Of a stretch of 16,306 nt of DNA, positions 1 through 7,388 are shown piece after piece. The position numbers and the translations under genes are program-made. Each line of letters opens with the position of its first letter. Position 1 is the first letter of the stretch. The notes beneath the pieces are model-generated. The model saw only the letters and a program-made list of their open reading frames with translations, was not told the origin of the DNA and did no database searches. The stretch is from Flavobacteriaceae bacterium (GTDB lineage Bacteria; Bacteroidota; Bacteroidia; Flavobacteriales; Flavobacteriaceae), in assembly GCA_002693605.1 (NCBI GenBank), contig NZQO01000160.1:1-16306 (forward strand). Direction: 5' to 3'.

Positions 1-622
1 CTTCGTCACCTTTCCATGAGAGGCCGCTAAATTTGATATCCACCAGGGTGTCTTCGGTAATTTCCTTAGTCTCTGCATCCATTACGAGAACCTTGCGCCA
101 ATCGCTTCCGCCTTCGGAAATACTATAGGCAGCCTTCGAACCGTCCTTTGAAAAACTGAGTCCGCCCAACGAAATAGTACCATCTTCCTTAAACGTGTTA
201 GGATCGAGGAAAATTTCAGCGGTGCTGGGGTCCTCCCCGGTTTTGTAGCGGTACACTACGTACTGGTTTTGAAGTCCGTCGTTTTTATAGAAATAGGTAT
301 ATTCTCCCTCCTTGAACGGGGCCCCAATTTTCTCGTAGTTCCATAGGGTTTCCAATCGCTGTTTCAGGTCCTTTCGAAACGGAATTTTATCTAGGTAGTT
401 ATGGGTAACCTCGTTTTGCCTTTTTACCCAATCGCCCGTTTCGGAACTCATATCATCTTCAAGCCACCGATAGGGGTCTGCCACCTCGGTGCCGAAATAT
501 GTGTCGACGGTATCTACTTTCTTTGTTTCGGGATAGGTCACTATATATGCTTCGTTTTCGGGTTTGTCGTTACAGCCCACAAAAATAAGGGCAAACATAC
601 AGAGGGGTAATAGATTTTTCAT
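1..622 (-). CDS. Prolyl oligopeptidase family protein (S9A), N-terminal part, lipoprotein
   Basis: I translated this by hand on the minus strand: 207 residues are visible and the gene runs off the left edge. The N-terminus is a lipoprotein signal: a short hydrophobic stretch, then IFVGC with Cys17 as the lipidation site. Residues 42-56 (TYFGTEVADPYRWLE) match the conserved start of S9A prolyl oligopeptidases. The rest looks like blades of the beta-propeller that covers the active site. The catalytic Ser-Asp-His domain would lie beyond the window. Family members cut short proline-containing peptides; the lipobox suggests an envelope-anchored, probably periplasmic enzyme. The ATG at 622 is the only start that gives a proper lipoprotein signal. 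The family call is firm. Peptidase activity cannot be checked here because the catalytic residues are missing. Confidence 0.88.
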   Translation of the reverse strand, partial: MKNLLPLCMFALIFVGCNDKPENEAYIVTYPETKKVDTVDTYFGTEVADPYRWLEDDMSSETGDWVKRQNEVTHNYLDKIPFRKDLKQRLETLWNYEKIGAPFKEGEYTYFYKNDGLQNQYVVYRYKTGEDPSTAEIFLDPNTFKEDGTISLGGLSFSKDGSKAAYSISEGGSDWRKVLVMDAETKEITEDTLVDIKFSGLSWKGDE

Positions 623-719
623 CTTTGTGCTGATTTGTGTTTTTATCGGAAAATTAAAGGTACTAAATTACCCCCAAGGCTAGAACGCATTGTGCGCTAT
701 TTTCGAGCCATCAGACTTA

Positions 720-1094
720 TTATTGAAACAACGGCCTATACAAGCGCCAATACTTATATATTAGTATGGCATTAATCGATGCGATTATCAACGCGGGGGC
801 AATATCGGGCAGGTCCAGAAAGAGATGGAACAGTAGAATATTTAGCGCAATTGGTGACAGAAGGAGTAGGGCGAAGGGCACCCATTTATTGAGCAACAAC
901 AAAAAACCCACAAAAGCTTCTAGGATACCTACCACATAGAGCACATACCCGGTGGCCCTAAGCGAAGCCATAAATTGGGAGGCATCTTCCGGAAATTCAG
1001 GTGCGGGTATGAACCCGATAAATTTGTTGGTGCCAAAAACAATGAGGCCAATGCCCAGCACTATACGCAGTATCTTGGTAAAGGTAGAATTCAT
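720..1094 (-). CDS. DoxX-like small integral membrane protein
   Basis: A 124-residue, strongly hydrophobic protein with about four predicted membrane helices. It begins MNSTFTKILRIVLGIGLIVF, carries the FGTNKFIGFIP segment typical of DoxX-like proteins, and ends with a basic, aromatic tail (YKYWRLYRPLFQ). The frame stays open up to an ATG at 1118, but I prefer the ATG at 1094. A TATCTTTA element, one base from the Bacteroidetes -7 consensus, sits at 1120-1127; this gives a normal leader for 1094 and almost none for 1118. DoxX-family proteins are inner-membrane proteins, some linked to oxidoreductase or redox-stress functions, but the family is broad and no substrate can be read from this one. 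It lies on the same strand as asd, about 90 bp downstream of it, with no terminator visible between them. Confidence 0.75.
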   Translation of the reverse strand: MNSTFTKILRIVLGIGLIVFGTNKFIGFIPAPEFPEDASQFMASLRATGYVLYVVGILEAFVGFLLLLNKWVPFALLLLSPIALNILLFHLFLDLPDIAPALIIASINAILIYKYWRLYRPLFQ

Positions 1095-1119
1095 AAATGG
1101 AAGGTTCGCGTTTCGCAAT

Positions 1120-1127
1120 TAAAGATA
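1120..1127 (-). promoter_or_regulatory. Putative -7 promoter element for the DoxX-like gene
   Basis: The minus strand reads TATCTTTA, a 7 of 8 match to the Bacteroidetes -7 element TAnnTTTG. It ends 25 bases before the ATG at 1094. I see no clear TTG at the -33 position. It mainly serves to support 1094 as the start. Confidence 0.38.
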
Positions 1128-1183
1128 GGGAAAATAACCACATTCCTTTTATTTCAAATATCTACCCCAATCACCTTCAAGTC

Positions 1184-2173
1184 CTAGACTAGCTTGTTCT
1201 CCACAAGATACTCGGCAATCTGGATGGCATTGGTCGCTGCGCCCTTGCGAAGGTTGTCACTCACGATCCACATGTTTAACGTGTTGGGCTGACTCTCGTC
1301 CCTGCGAAGCCTTCCTACGAACACATCGTCCTTTCCATGCGCGTACATCGGCATTGGGTATGTATTTGTCTCGGGATTGTCCTGAAGGATGATGCCCGGC
1401 GCCTCGTGCAGTAATCTTCGCACTTCCGCAAGTTCAAAGTCCTGTTCAAAAGCCACGTTTACCGCCTCGCTATGCCCACCGGCCGTGGGAATTCGAACCG
1501 CGGTGGCGGTTACGGCAAAACTGCGGTCGTTCAATATTTTTTGTGGCTCTCTGGCCAGTTTCATTTCTTCCTTCGTGTAGCCATTCTCCTCAAAGACATC
1601 ACAATGCGGAAGGGCATTTTTATGAATGGCATATGGATATGCCATAGCGCCCTTTTCGCCCCGAATCTCATTCTCAAGTTGCTGGACTGCCTTTACGCCG
1701 GTACCGGAAACCGATTGGTAGGTAGAGACTACTACGCGTTTCATCTTATATTTTCGATGAAGCGGTGCCAAGGCCATGACCAACTGTATGGTTGAACAAT
1801 TGGGATTGGCAATAATTTTGTCTTTCCTTGAGAGCGTGTGCGCATTAATCTCGGGTATGATTAGTTTTTTGGAAGGATCCATTCGCCAGGCAGATGAGTT
1901 GTCTATAACCGTGGTGCCCACTTCGGCAAACGCAGGGGCCCATTGCAGGGAGGTATCGCCCCCGGCCGAGAATAGTGCCAGTTGGGGGGCTGCATCTATT
2001 GCGGCCTGCATCGAAATAACCGTATGTATTGTTCCCCTAAAGGAAATTTCCTTTCCCACCGATTGCGCTGATGCGACCAGCAATAATTCGTCAACGGGAA
2101 AATTTCGCTCTTCGAGCAGTTTGAGCATTACCTCGCCTACCATTCCGGTGGCACCAACCAGGGCTACTTTCAT
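1184..2173 (-). CDS. asd: Aspartate-semialdehyde dehydrogenase
   Basis: A 329-residue cytoplasmic enzyme that reduces L-aspartyl-4-phosphate to aspartate semialdehyde with NADPH. The product is the branch point to lysine/diaminopimelate, threonine and methionine. The nucleotide-binding loop GATGMVGEVM is at residues 7-16. The active-site motif NPNCST is at 123-128 with Cys126 as the nucleophile. QSVSGTG (153-159) and RIPTAGGHSEAVN (227-239), with the catalytic His234, complete the signature. The length is normal for the family. The ATG at 2173 starts directly at the Rossmann strand (MKVALVGATG), and a perfect -7 box lies about 20 bases upstream. It is separated from mscL by an intrinsic terminator, so it is probably transcribed on its own, perhaps with the DoxX-like gene downstream. 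Confidence 0.97.
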   Translation of the reverse strand: MKVALVGATGMVGEVMLKLLEERNFPVDELLLVASAQSVGKEISFRGTIHTVISMQAAIDAAPQLALFSAGGDTSLQWAPAFAEVGTTVIDNSSAWRMDPSKKLIIPEINAHTLSRKDKIIANPNCSTIQLVMALAPLHRKYKMKRVVVSTYQSVSGTGVKAVQQLENEIRGEKGAMAYPYAIHKNALPHCDVFEENGYTKEEMKLAREPQKILNDRSFAVTATAVRIPTAGGHSEAVNVAFEQDFELAEVRRLLHEAPGIILQDNPETNTYPMPMYAHGKDDVFVGRLRRDESQPNTLNMWIVSDNLRKGAATNAIQIAEYLVENKLV

Positions 2174-2193
2174 AACACATATAAATTTGGCAT

Positions 2194-2201
2194 CAAAAAT
2201 A
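2194..2201 (-). promoter_or_regulatory. Putative -7 promoter element of asd
   Basis: The minus strand reads TATTTTTG, a perfect match to TAnnTTTG, 20 bases upstream of the asd ATG. No good TTG is found 17-23 bases further upstream. Its position just after the mscL terminator fits a separate asd transcript. Confidence 0.5.
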
Positions 2202-2236
2202 CAATATAGCCCTTGCTTTATCTGAAAATAAGTTCC

Positions 2237-2270
2237 AAAAAAAGACCCTCCGCGGTATACCCGGGAGGGT
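2237..2270 (-). terminator. Intrinsic terminator after mscL
   Basis: On the minus strand ACCCTCC (2270-2264) pairs with GGAGGGT (2251-2245) around a GC-rich 12-base loop region. One base later comes a run of seven T (2243-2237). It lies 54 bases past the mscL stop, in the orientation that ends the mscL (and possibly tdk-alr-mscL) transcript before the asd promoter. Confidence 0.8.
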
Positions 2271-2324
2271 TTGGTTAAACTTCGCAGTGTAGCGGCTCTT
2301 CCCTAGTATGCGGAAGCGTTCGTT

Positions 2325-2741
2325 TTATCGGTTTTGCCTTTTGAGCTCATCCCGTATTTCAATTAAAAGTTCTTCCTGGGTTGGTCCCTTGGGCGTTTCG
2401 GGCTTTGGCTCCTCTTTCTTTTTCGTGGAGTTGTAGGCTTTCACTATGAGGAACAATACAAACCCAACGATTATAAGGTTTATGATAGCGTTTACCCATT
2501 TCCCCCACATAATGGCATTCTCGGGTTCAAGGACGGCGCCGTCTAGGCCCAGTTCGGCCTCGGAGAGTACGATTTTTAGATCGGCAAAATCTACCCCGCC
2601 CACAAAATGGCCCACAATGGGCATCATGATATCGTTGGTAAATCCTGTAACCACCATGCCAACGGCCCCTGCTAGGATAACGGCCACGGCAAGATCGATT
2701 ACATTGCCAGTCATAATAAAATCTCTGAATTCTTTTAGCAT
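2325..2741 (-). CDS. mscL: Large-conductance mechanosensitive channel
   Basis: A 138-residue protein matching MscL, the homopentameric inner-membrane channel that opens under membrane tension to release solutes during hypo-osmotic shock. The N-terminal helix MLKEFRDFIMTGNVIDLAVA leads into the first membrane helix (about 15-42), which contains the pore-lining VILAGAVG segment and the conserved NDIMMPIVG (36-44). A periplasmic loop of about 40 residues follows. The second membrane helix is about 82-104 (WVNAIINLIIVGFVLFLIVK). After a lysine/proline-rich linker comes the C-terminal bundle helix EELLIEIRDELKRQ (123-136). Length and layout are standard. The gene lies 79 bp downstream of alr on the same strand, with no terminator seen in between, and is followed by an intrinsic terminator. 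Confidence 0.97.
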   Translation of the reverse strand: MLKEFRDFIMTGNVIDLAVAVILAGAVGMVVTGFTNDIMMPIVGHFVGGVDFADLKIVLSEAELGLDGAVLEPENAIMWGKWVNAIINLIIVGFVLFLIVKAYNSTKKKEEPKPETPKGPTQEELLIEIRDELKRQNR

Positions 2742-2820
2742 CTTGTATGGATTATAAGTTAGTTCTGCCCAAGGTACGGAATTCCAAAAACCACGAGAAA
2801 AATTTCTACCGGAACACTAA

Positions 2821-3930
2821 TTATTTTCGACAAATGACACGTTTTATCCGTTGCGAAATAGCCGTCAACAATTCATACGGAATCGAGCCGATGGCCCTCG
2901 AAAGCGCTTCGGCGGTAGCTTTCTCACCAAAGACAATTACCTCATCGCCCTCTATACAGGGGATATCGGTTACATCTACCATTATCATGTCCATACATAC
3001 ATTCCCCACCAGCGCGGCTTTCTTCCCCTTGATGGTAACCCACCCGGTACCGTTACCGTAGGCACGGCTAATCCCGTCGGTGTGGCCAATGGGTAGCGTG
3101 GCGGTGCGCATCCTGCGTGGCGCTTTAAAGGCCCGGTTATAGCCTACCGATTCGCCCTCCTGGATCTCATGCAGCTGCGAAATGACCGTTTTTAGCGTGG
3201 CAATGGGCCTAAGATTTGCGTTTTCTGAGACATTGTTGCCGAAACCGTACAGCCCAATACCCGTTCTTACCATCTCGTATTGTGATTCGGGAAAGTTGAT
3301 GATTCCCGATGTGTTTAGCGTGTGACGCATAGGACGGTACCCCAACAGTTGCGATATTGCTTCGGAAATACTTCGAAATTTTTCCAATTGCCCTTCCGTA
3401 TAGTTTTTTTCCGATAGGTCCTCGCTCGCAGCTAGGTGCGAAAAGACCGAACGCACCGTAACCGCATTGGTGGCCTTTATTTTTTCTGAAATCGTCGCCA
3501 CATCGTTTTCTGAAAAGCCAAGACGGTTCAATCCAGTATTGAATTTCAAGTGGATGGGATATTCCTTCAAATTGTTCTTTTCCGCATAGGCGATAAAGCC
3601 ATCCAGCATCTTTTCCGAATAGATACTGGGCTCTAGGCAGGACTGTACCACAAGATCGAAATTTGCCGGAAGCGGGTGCAACACGAGGATGGGCGTATTT
3701 ATTCCACCCTTTCGCAAGACAAGTCCCTCGCTGGTATAGGCCACTCCGAAGTACGAAGCGCCCAGCTGCGCAAGTTCTTCGGCCACGGCCACGGCGTCAC
3801 TGCCGTACCCAAAGGCCTTTACCACGGCGAGAACCTTGGTTTCGGGCCGAATTTTGGACGTGAGGTATCGATAATTATGCCCAAGGGCATCTAAGTTGAT
3901 TTCGAGAACGGTTTCTTGGGTTTCTGGCAT
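2821..3930 (-). CDS. alr: Alanine racemase (PLP-dependent)
   Basis: A 369-residue cytoplasmic enzyme that interconverts L- and D-alanine and so supplies D-Ala for peptidoglycan. The PLP lysine is Lys38 in AVVKAFGYGSD. Other family signatures are LNRLGF (134-139), the phosphate/ring-contact segment HTLNTSG (203-209), MVRTGIGLYG (220-229), the second catalytic base Tyr264 in SVGYNRAF, and VGNVCMDMIMVDV (308-320). The frame is open to an ATG at 3990, but that would overlap tdk by 56 bases and add a lysine/arginine-rich tail that mirrors the tdk 3' end. The ATG at 3930 (MPETQETVLEINLDAL) gives the normal family N-terminus and leaves 4 bases after the tdk stop, so the two are almost certainly co-transcribed. 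It is a stand-alone racemase, not the MurF-Alr fusion known in some Bacteroidetes. Confidence 0.95.
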   Translation of the reverse strand: MPETQETVLEINLDALGHNYRYLTSKIRPETKVLAVVKAFGYGSDAVAVAEELAQLGASYFGVAYTSEGLVLRKGGINTPILVLHPLPANFDLVVQSCLEPSIYSEKMLDGFIAYAEKNNLKEYPIHLKFNTGLNRLGFSENDVATISEKIKATNAVTVRSVFSHLAASEDLSEKNYTEGQLEKFRSISEAISQLLGYRPMRHTLNTSGIINFPESQYEMVRTGIGLYGFGNNVSENANLRPIATLKTVISQLHEIQEGESVGYNRAFKAPRRMRTATLPIGHTDGISRAYGNGTGWVTIKGKKAALVGNVCMDMIMVDVTDIPCIEGDEVIVFGEKATAEALSRAIGSIPYELLTAISQRIKRVICRK

Positions 3931-3934
3931 AGGT

Positions 3935-4594
3935 TTAGGCTTGCTTGCCCTCTTTCTTCGTTGGGACGGTCGCAGCGACCTTTTCGGCATCGGTAACTTC
4001 TAGTTTCTTGACTTTTTCGCGCAGTACGGCCTTATAATAGGCAGCTCTGCTAAGGGGTTCGTATTCTTCTGTTTCCCCTAGGAGTACAAGATCGTCGCTT
4101 TGTGCCTTTCTAAAACTGAAATGCGCCAAGTTGCCCGTACGCGTGCAAACTGCATGTACCTTGGTAACATACTCGGCCGTTGCCATCAGGGCCGGCATGG
4201 GGCCAAAGGGGTTCCCCTTAAAATCCATATCGAGGCCCGCCACGATAACGCGCATCCCCCTATTGGCCAAGTCGTTGCACACCTTCACGATCTCATCATC
4301 GAAAAATTGTGCCTCATCAATCCCGATCACGTCGCAGTCGTCTGCCAAAATAGGAATATTGGCCGCTGCTGGAACCGGGGTGGAGCGAATTTCATTACTG
4401 TCGTGCGAGATTACCTTGTCGTCATCATACCGTGTGTCGATAGCCGGTTTGAAAATCTCGACCCGTTGCCGCGCAAACTTCGCCCGTTTCAGTCTGCGTA
4501 TTAGCTCCTCTGTCTTTCCCGAGAACATAGAGCCGCAAATGACCTCTATCCAGCCAAATTGTTCTTTCTGATTTACGGTGTTCTCGAGAAACAT
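3935..4594 (-). CDS. tdk: Thymidine kinase, type II
   Basis: A 219-residue cytosolic salvage enzyme that phosphorylates thymidine to dTMP using ATP. The P-loop GSMFSGKT is at residues 21-28, the Mg/catalytic motif DEAQFF at 93-98 with Glu94 as the likely base, and [16 protein letters not shown] (119-134) is typical of TK1-type enzymes. The lasso region [14 protein letters not shown] (149-162) keeps only one of the usual cysteines (Cys150), and no C-terminal CxxC or CxxH pair follows, so the structural zinc seen in many TK1 enzymes is probably absent. The last 25 or so residues are lysine- and alanine-rich and probably disordered. The gene is divergent from the unknown gene at 4697, with 102 bases between the two starts, and leads into alr. 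Confidence 0.95.
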   Translation of the reverse strand: MFLENTVNQKEQFGWIEVICGSMFSGKTEELIRRLKRAKFARQRVEIFKPAIDTRYDDDKVISHDSNEIRSTPVPAAANIPILADDCDVIGIDEAQFFDDEIVKVCNDLANRGMRVIVAGLDMDFKGNPFGPMPALMATAEYVTKVHAVCTRTGNLAHFSFRKAQSDDLVLLGETEEYEPLSRAAYYKAVLREKVKKLEVTDAEKVAATVPTKKEGKQA

Positions 4595-4623
4595 ACTTTG
4601 AGTTTAGAATAAAACGGAATTCC

Positions 4624-4654
4624 TTGACGTTTACACATAGGATGCGTAAATTTA
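4624..4654 (+). promoter_or_regulatory. Possible promoter of the 4697 gene
   Basis: TTG at 4624-4626 and TAAATTTA at 4647-4654 are 20 bases apart, as expected for a Bacteroidetes -33/-7 pair, with one mismatch in the -7 box. The -7 box is followed by an AC-rich leader of about 40 bases. The TAAATTTA is self-complementary, so it could also be read toward tdk. Confidence 0.3.
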
Positions 4655-4696
4655 ACAAAACAAAACAGCACAGAACCGATACACTCTAAAAAAGTT

Positions 4697-5455
4697 ATGA
4701 AGAAGCAACTTCAAAAGGAAATACAGCAATTGGCACAGCAACTTGGGTCGGAAAATAGAGCTTTCGATACCCAGGCAATTATTCGTACCGTCGTAAAGCT
4801 TCATGAACGGTTGGTGGTGCTTCGCCACCTGGAAAACCAATTATTGGGCGAAACCGTGGAGAACGGTGCAGAGTCTTTCGACTCGAAAAGCTTTCGCGAG
4901 CAAAATTGGTTCAGCGAGCCTGAACCGGTACCGCAGCCAGACCACAAGGAAGACCTAGTGGAACCCCTGATGGAAAAGATTAAGGATCTCGTGGCGCAAA
5001 TGCCCGAAGAGTCACAACGTATTGGCGAGCTGCTGGAGGAAGTGCTTCCGAAGAAAAATATAACAAAAAACGATTTAGAGGAGTTTGCCTCCAACTACCA
5101 GCAAACCCCAACGTTCGAACGAAAGGAATCGGCGCCGGCAAAACCGTCGCAACCTCAATCTACCACGCCCAGGGTGGCCGAGCTGGCCAACGATGAGAAG
5201 CCGAAATCGTTGAACGATGCCGTAAACAAGGGCTTGAACATTGGTCTAAACGACCGGTTGGCATTTATAAAACACCTGTTTGATGGCAACGCTGAAGACT
5301 ACACACGGGTGCTTTCGCAAATCAATACGAAAAATTCACTTTCCGAGGCAGAATCGTTCATCAAGGGCAAGGTCAAGCCCGATTACAACTATTGGTTGAA
5401 CAAAGACGAATACGTAGATCGATTCATGAGCGCCATTGAAAAACGCTTCAACTAA
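4697..5455 (+). CDS. Conserved-looking protein of unknown function, tripartite layout
   Basis: A 252-residue protein I cannot assign to a named family. Residues 1-50 are a charged, leucine-rich helical stretch (KKQLQKEIQQLAQQLG, then LVVLRHLENQLL), likely coiled-coil or oligomerising. Residues about 51-90 are acidic and low in complexity. Residues 90-135 form a second acidic helical stretch (EPLMEKIKDLVAQMPEES). Residues 136-170 are a Pro/Thr/Ser/Gln linker. Residues 171-252 look like a compact domain: SLNDAVNKGLNIGLNDRLAF, then IKHLFDGNAEDYTRVLSQIN, ending in DRFMSAIEKRF. A 'LNDR(L/F)xFIxxLFxGxxxxYxxVLxxL' pattern of this sort is familiar to me from uncharacterised Bacteroidetes proteins, but I cannot verify that here. 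There is no signal peptide or membrane helix, so it is probably cytoplasmic. It lies 23 bases before rsmI, probably in the same transcript. Confidence 0.85.
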   Translation: MKKQLQKEIQQLAQQLGSENRAFDTQAIIRTVVKLHERLVVLRHLENQLLGETVENGAESFDSKSFREQNWFSEPEPVPQPDHKEDLVEPLMEKIKDLVAQMPEESQRIGELLEEVLPKKNITKNDLEEFASNYQQTPTFERKESAPAKPSQPQSTTPRVAELANDEKPKSLNDAVNKGLNIGLNDRLAFIKHLFDGNAEDYTRVLSQINTKNSLSEAESFIKGKVKPDYNYWLNKDEYVDRFMSAIEKRFN

Positions 5456-5478
5456 CATTCCTTAAACGCTACTCTTTT

Positions 5479-6150
5479 ATGGGAAAATTATACGTGGTTC
5501 CCACGCCCATAGGCAACCTGAAAGATATAACCTTTCGCGCGGTGGAGGTACTTCGAGGGGCCGGGCTCATTCTCGCCGAAGATACGCGTACCAGTGGTAA
5601 ATTATTGAAGCATTATGATATTGCCACGCCTATGCAATCCCATCATATGCACAACGAACACAAGACGGTCGAGGGTATCGTTAGGCGAATCGAAAATGGC
5701 GAAACCGTAGCGCTCATTAGCGATGCGGGGACCCCGGCCATTAGCGATCCGGGCTTTTTGCTAACGCGTGCGTGCGTGGAGGCCGGAATTGAGGTAGACT
5801 GCCTGCCCGGTGCTACCGCCTTTGTGCCTGCGCTGGTAAACAGTGGCTTGCCGAACGACCGGTTTGTATTTGAAGGATTCCTGCCCGTTAAGAAGGGTAG
5901 GCAAACGCGACTGCGCTCGTTGGCAGAGGAAAACCGCACCATGGTATTTTACGAATCGCCTCATAAACTGGTAAAAACCTTGGGTCATTTTTCCGAATAT
6001 TTCGGAACAGATCGCCAAATTTCGGTATCTAGGGAACTATCAAAGCTACACGAGGAAACCGTCCGCGGCACCATTTCAGATATTATTGCACATTTTGAAA
6101 CTAAACCCCCCAAGGGCGAACTGGTAGTAGTAGTTAAGGGAGCGCCATAA
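5479..6150 (+). CDS. rsmI: 16S rRNA (cytidine1402-2'-O)-methyltransferase
   Basis: A 223-residue SAM-dependent methyltransferase of the tetrapyrrole-methylase fold that modifies the ribose of C1402 in the decoding centre of 16S rRNA. Motifs run in order: VVPTPIGNLKDITFRA (6-21), LAEDTRTSGKLL (32-43), ALISDAGTPAISDPG (78-92), LPGATAFVPALVNSGLP (109-125), FEGFLPVKKG (131-140), MVFYESPHKL (155-164) and SRELSKLHEE (184-193). At 223 residues it lacks the C-terminal extension of the longer enterobacterial enzymes; the catalytic fold is complete through VVVVKG (217-221). It is preceded by the unknown 4697 gene. Its stop codon overlaps the start of the next gene as TAATG, which suggests translational coupling. 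Confidence 0.96.
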   Translation: MGKLYVVPTPIGNLKDITFRAVEVLRGAGLILAEDTRTSGKLLKHYDIATPMQSHHMHNEHKTVEGIVRRIENGETVALISDAGTPAISDPGFLLTRACVEAGIEVDCLPGATAFVPALVNSGLPNDRFVFEGFLPVKKGRQTRLRSLAEENRTMVFYESPHKLVKTLGHFSEYFGTDRQISVSRELSKLHEETVRGTISDIIAHFETKPPKGELVVVVKGAP

Positions 6151-6719
6151 TGCAACGGTTATTGAAGGAAATACGAACTTGTACGCTCTGCGAATCGCAC
6201 TTACCCCTCGGGCCCCGACCCATTGTGACCGCCACCCGACAATCGAAAATTATACTAATAGGCCAAGCACCGGGAAGAAAAGTACACGAATCTGGCATTG
6301 CCTGGAATGACCAAAGTGGAAAAAAATTACGGGAATGGCTGGGGGTAGACGATGAGGTTTTTTACAATCCCGATAATTTTGCGGTCGTGCCCATGGGATT
6401 TTGTTATCCAGGAAAAGGCAAGTCGGGAGATCTGCCTCCACGGCCAGAATGCGCTCCCACCTGGCACGAGAGCCTCTTTTCAAAATTTACCAACGCACGT
6501 CTTCAATTGGTTATTGGTGCGTATGCGGCTAATTATTATTTGTTCGAGGATAAACGTAACTTAACTGATAAGGTAAGGAATTATACAGATTTTCTTCCGA
6601 AGGTGTGGCCGTTGCCGCACCCGTCACCGGTAAATCGATTTTGGCTCAGTAAGAACCCGTGGTTTGAATCGGAAATTGTTCCTAATTTACAACAGACCAT
6701 TAGCCAATTGCTGAAATGA
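6150..6719 (+). CDS. Uracil-DNA glycosylase superfamily protein (COG1573-like)
   Basis: A 189-residue protein of the UDG superfamily. The water-activating/uracil-binding loop is GQAPGRKVHESG (38-49). The second active-site motif is HPSP (157-160), followed by the WLSKNPWFESE tail (165-175). Four cysteines, Cys11-x2-Cys14 and Cys85-x15-Cys101, have the spacing pattern of the 4Fe-4S cluster of family 4 UDGs. Motif 1 is not the GExPG of family 4, so substrate range and even glycosylase activity are uncertain. Family knowledge suggests removal of uracil or another deaminated base from DNA. The ATG shares its A with the rsmI stop codon, so the two are translated together. It ends four bases before the stop of the convergent AhpD-like gene. 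Confidence 0.85.
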   Translation: MQRLLKEIRTCTLCESHLPLGPRPIVTATRQSKIILIGQAPGRKVHESGIAWNDQSGKKLREWLGVDDEVFYNPDNFAVVPMGFCYPGKGKSGDLPPRPECAPTWHESLFSKFTNARLQLVIGAYAANYYLFEDKRNLTDKVRNYTDFLPKVWPLPHPSPVNRFWLSKNPWFESEIVPNLQQTISQLLK

Positions 6720-6723
6720 TTTC

Positions 6724-7314
6724 CTAACCGTGCTTCCCACTGTTCCAACCGTGCTTTCTCAAATAGCGATCGCCGCTTTGCACGGCACCCTCTTCAATTG
6801 AAGTTCCCATAGAATCGTTCCATCGGTTAAGATATCCAAACAGGGAGATTACACCCAACATTTCAACGATTTCGCCCTCGTCCCAATAGTGCTGCAGTCG
6901 TTCCTCAATTTTTGAGTCTACGGCATTGGGAACCTGACTGGCAGCGAGCGAAAAATCGAGTGCGGCCCGCTCGGCCTCGCTAAAGGCGGGGTGGGTGCGA
7001 TATTCCCAGATATTATCAAGCTGTTCCTGCTGGGCGCCGTAGCGCTCGGCAGCACGAATGGCGTGCGCCTGGCAGTAGCGGCAACCGGTGGTGTTGCTGC
7101 TTACCCACGCAATCATGCGCTTGAGGGCCGAGGTCACCCGTCCTTCATTCGCCATTACGGCCTTGTTGAGGTTGATAAAGGCCTTGCTAATAGCGGGCCG
7201 TCGTTGCATAGTTAGGACGCTATTAGGGCAAAATCCTAAGGTTTCATTGAAAAATTCGGCCAATTCTTGGGTTTCGGTATCGTGATTTGCGGACAACGGG
7301 GTAACTAAGGGCAT
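6724..7314 (-). CDS. AhpD/carboxymuconolactone decarboxylase-like peroxidase-related protein
   Basis: A 196-residue, mostly helical protein with the AhpD-type redox motif Cys78-x2-Cys81-x2-His84 (TGCRYCQAHAIRAAERYG), preceded by a helix ending in KRMIAWVSSNTT. In AhpD and related proteins this motif gives peroxidatic or disulfide-reductase activity. Length and sequence fit the 'uncharacterised peroxidase-related enzyme' branch rather than true AhpD or gamma-carboxymuconolactone decarboxylase. No signal peptide is seen, so it is probably cytoplasmic. The start at 7314 (MPLVTPLSANHD) is the natural one. A TATTTTCG element about 25 bases upstream is a weak -7 candidate. It is convergent with the UDG-like gene and has no obvious partner, so its substrate is open. 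Confidence 0.85.
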   Translation of the reverse strand: MPLVTPLSANHDTETQELAEFFNETLGFCPNSVLTMQRRPAISKAFINLNKAVMANEGRVTSALKRMIAWVSSNTTGCRYCQAHAIRAAERYGAQQEQLDNIWEYRTHPAFSEAERAALDFSLAASQVPNAVDSKIEERLQHYWDEGEIVEMLGVISLFGYLNRWNDSMGTSIEEGAVQSGDRYLRKHGWNSGKHG

Positions 7315-7388
7315 AGTATATGAAGTTAAGAGAGCTTCGAAAATACGGTTTTAAAACCCTCTTTCAAAAAATGAATTTGATTCGACAC

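Noticed and set aside
1776..2225. Plus-strand frame opposite asd
   Set aside because: Serine/isoleucine-rich shadow translation of a clear asd gene; no start signal and no motif.
3931..3990. Longer alanine racemase start inside tdk
   Set aside because: The extra 20 residues are a basic, low-complexity stretch produced by the out-of-frame tdk 3' end and do not match the family N-terminus.
7347..7358. GGTTTTAAAACC palindrome between the T9SS protein gene and the AhpD-like gene
   Set aside because: AT-rich, no loop and no adequate T-run after it, so it does not qualify as a terminator; such a palindrome is expected by chance in AT-rich spacer.
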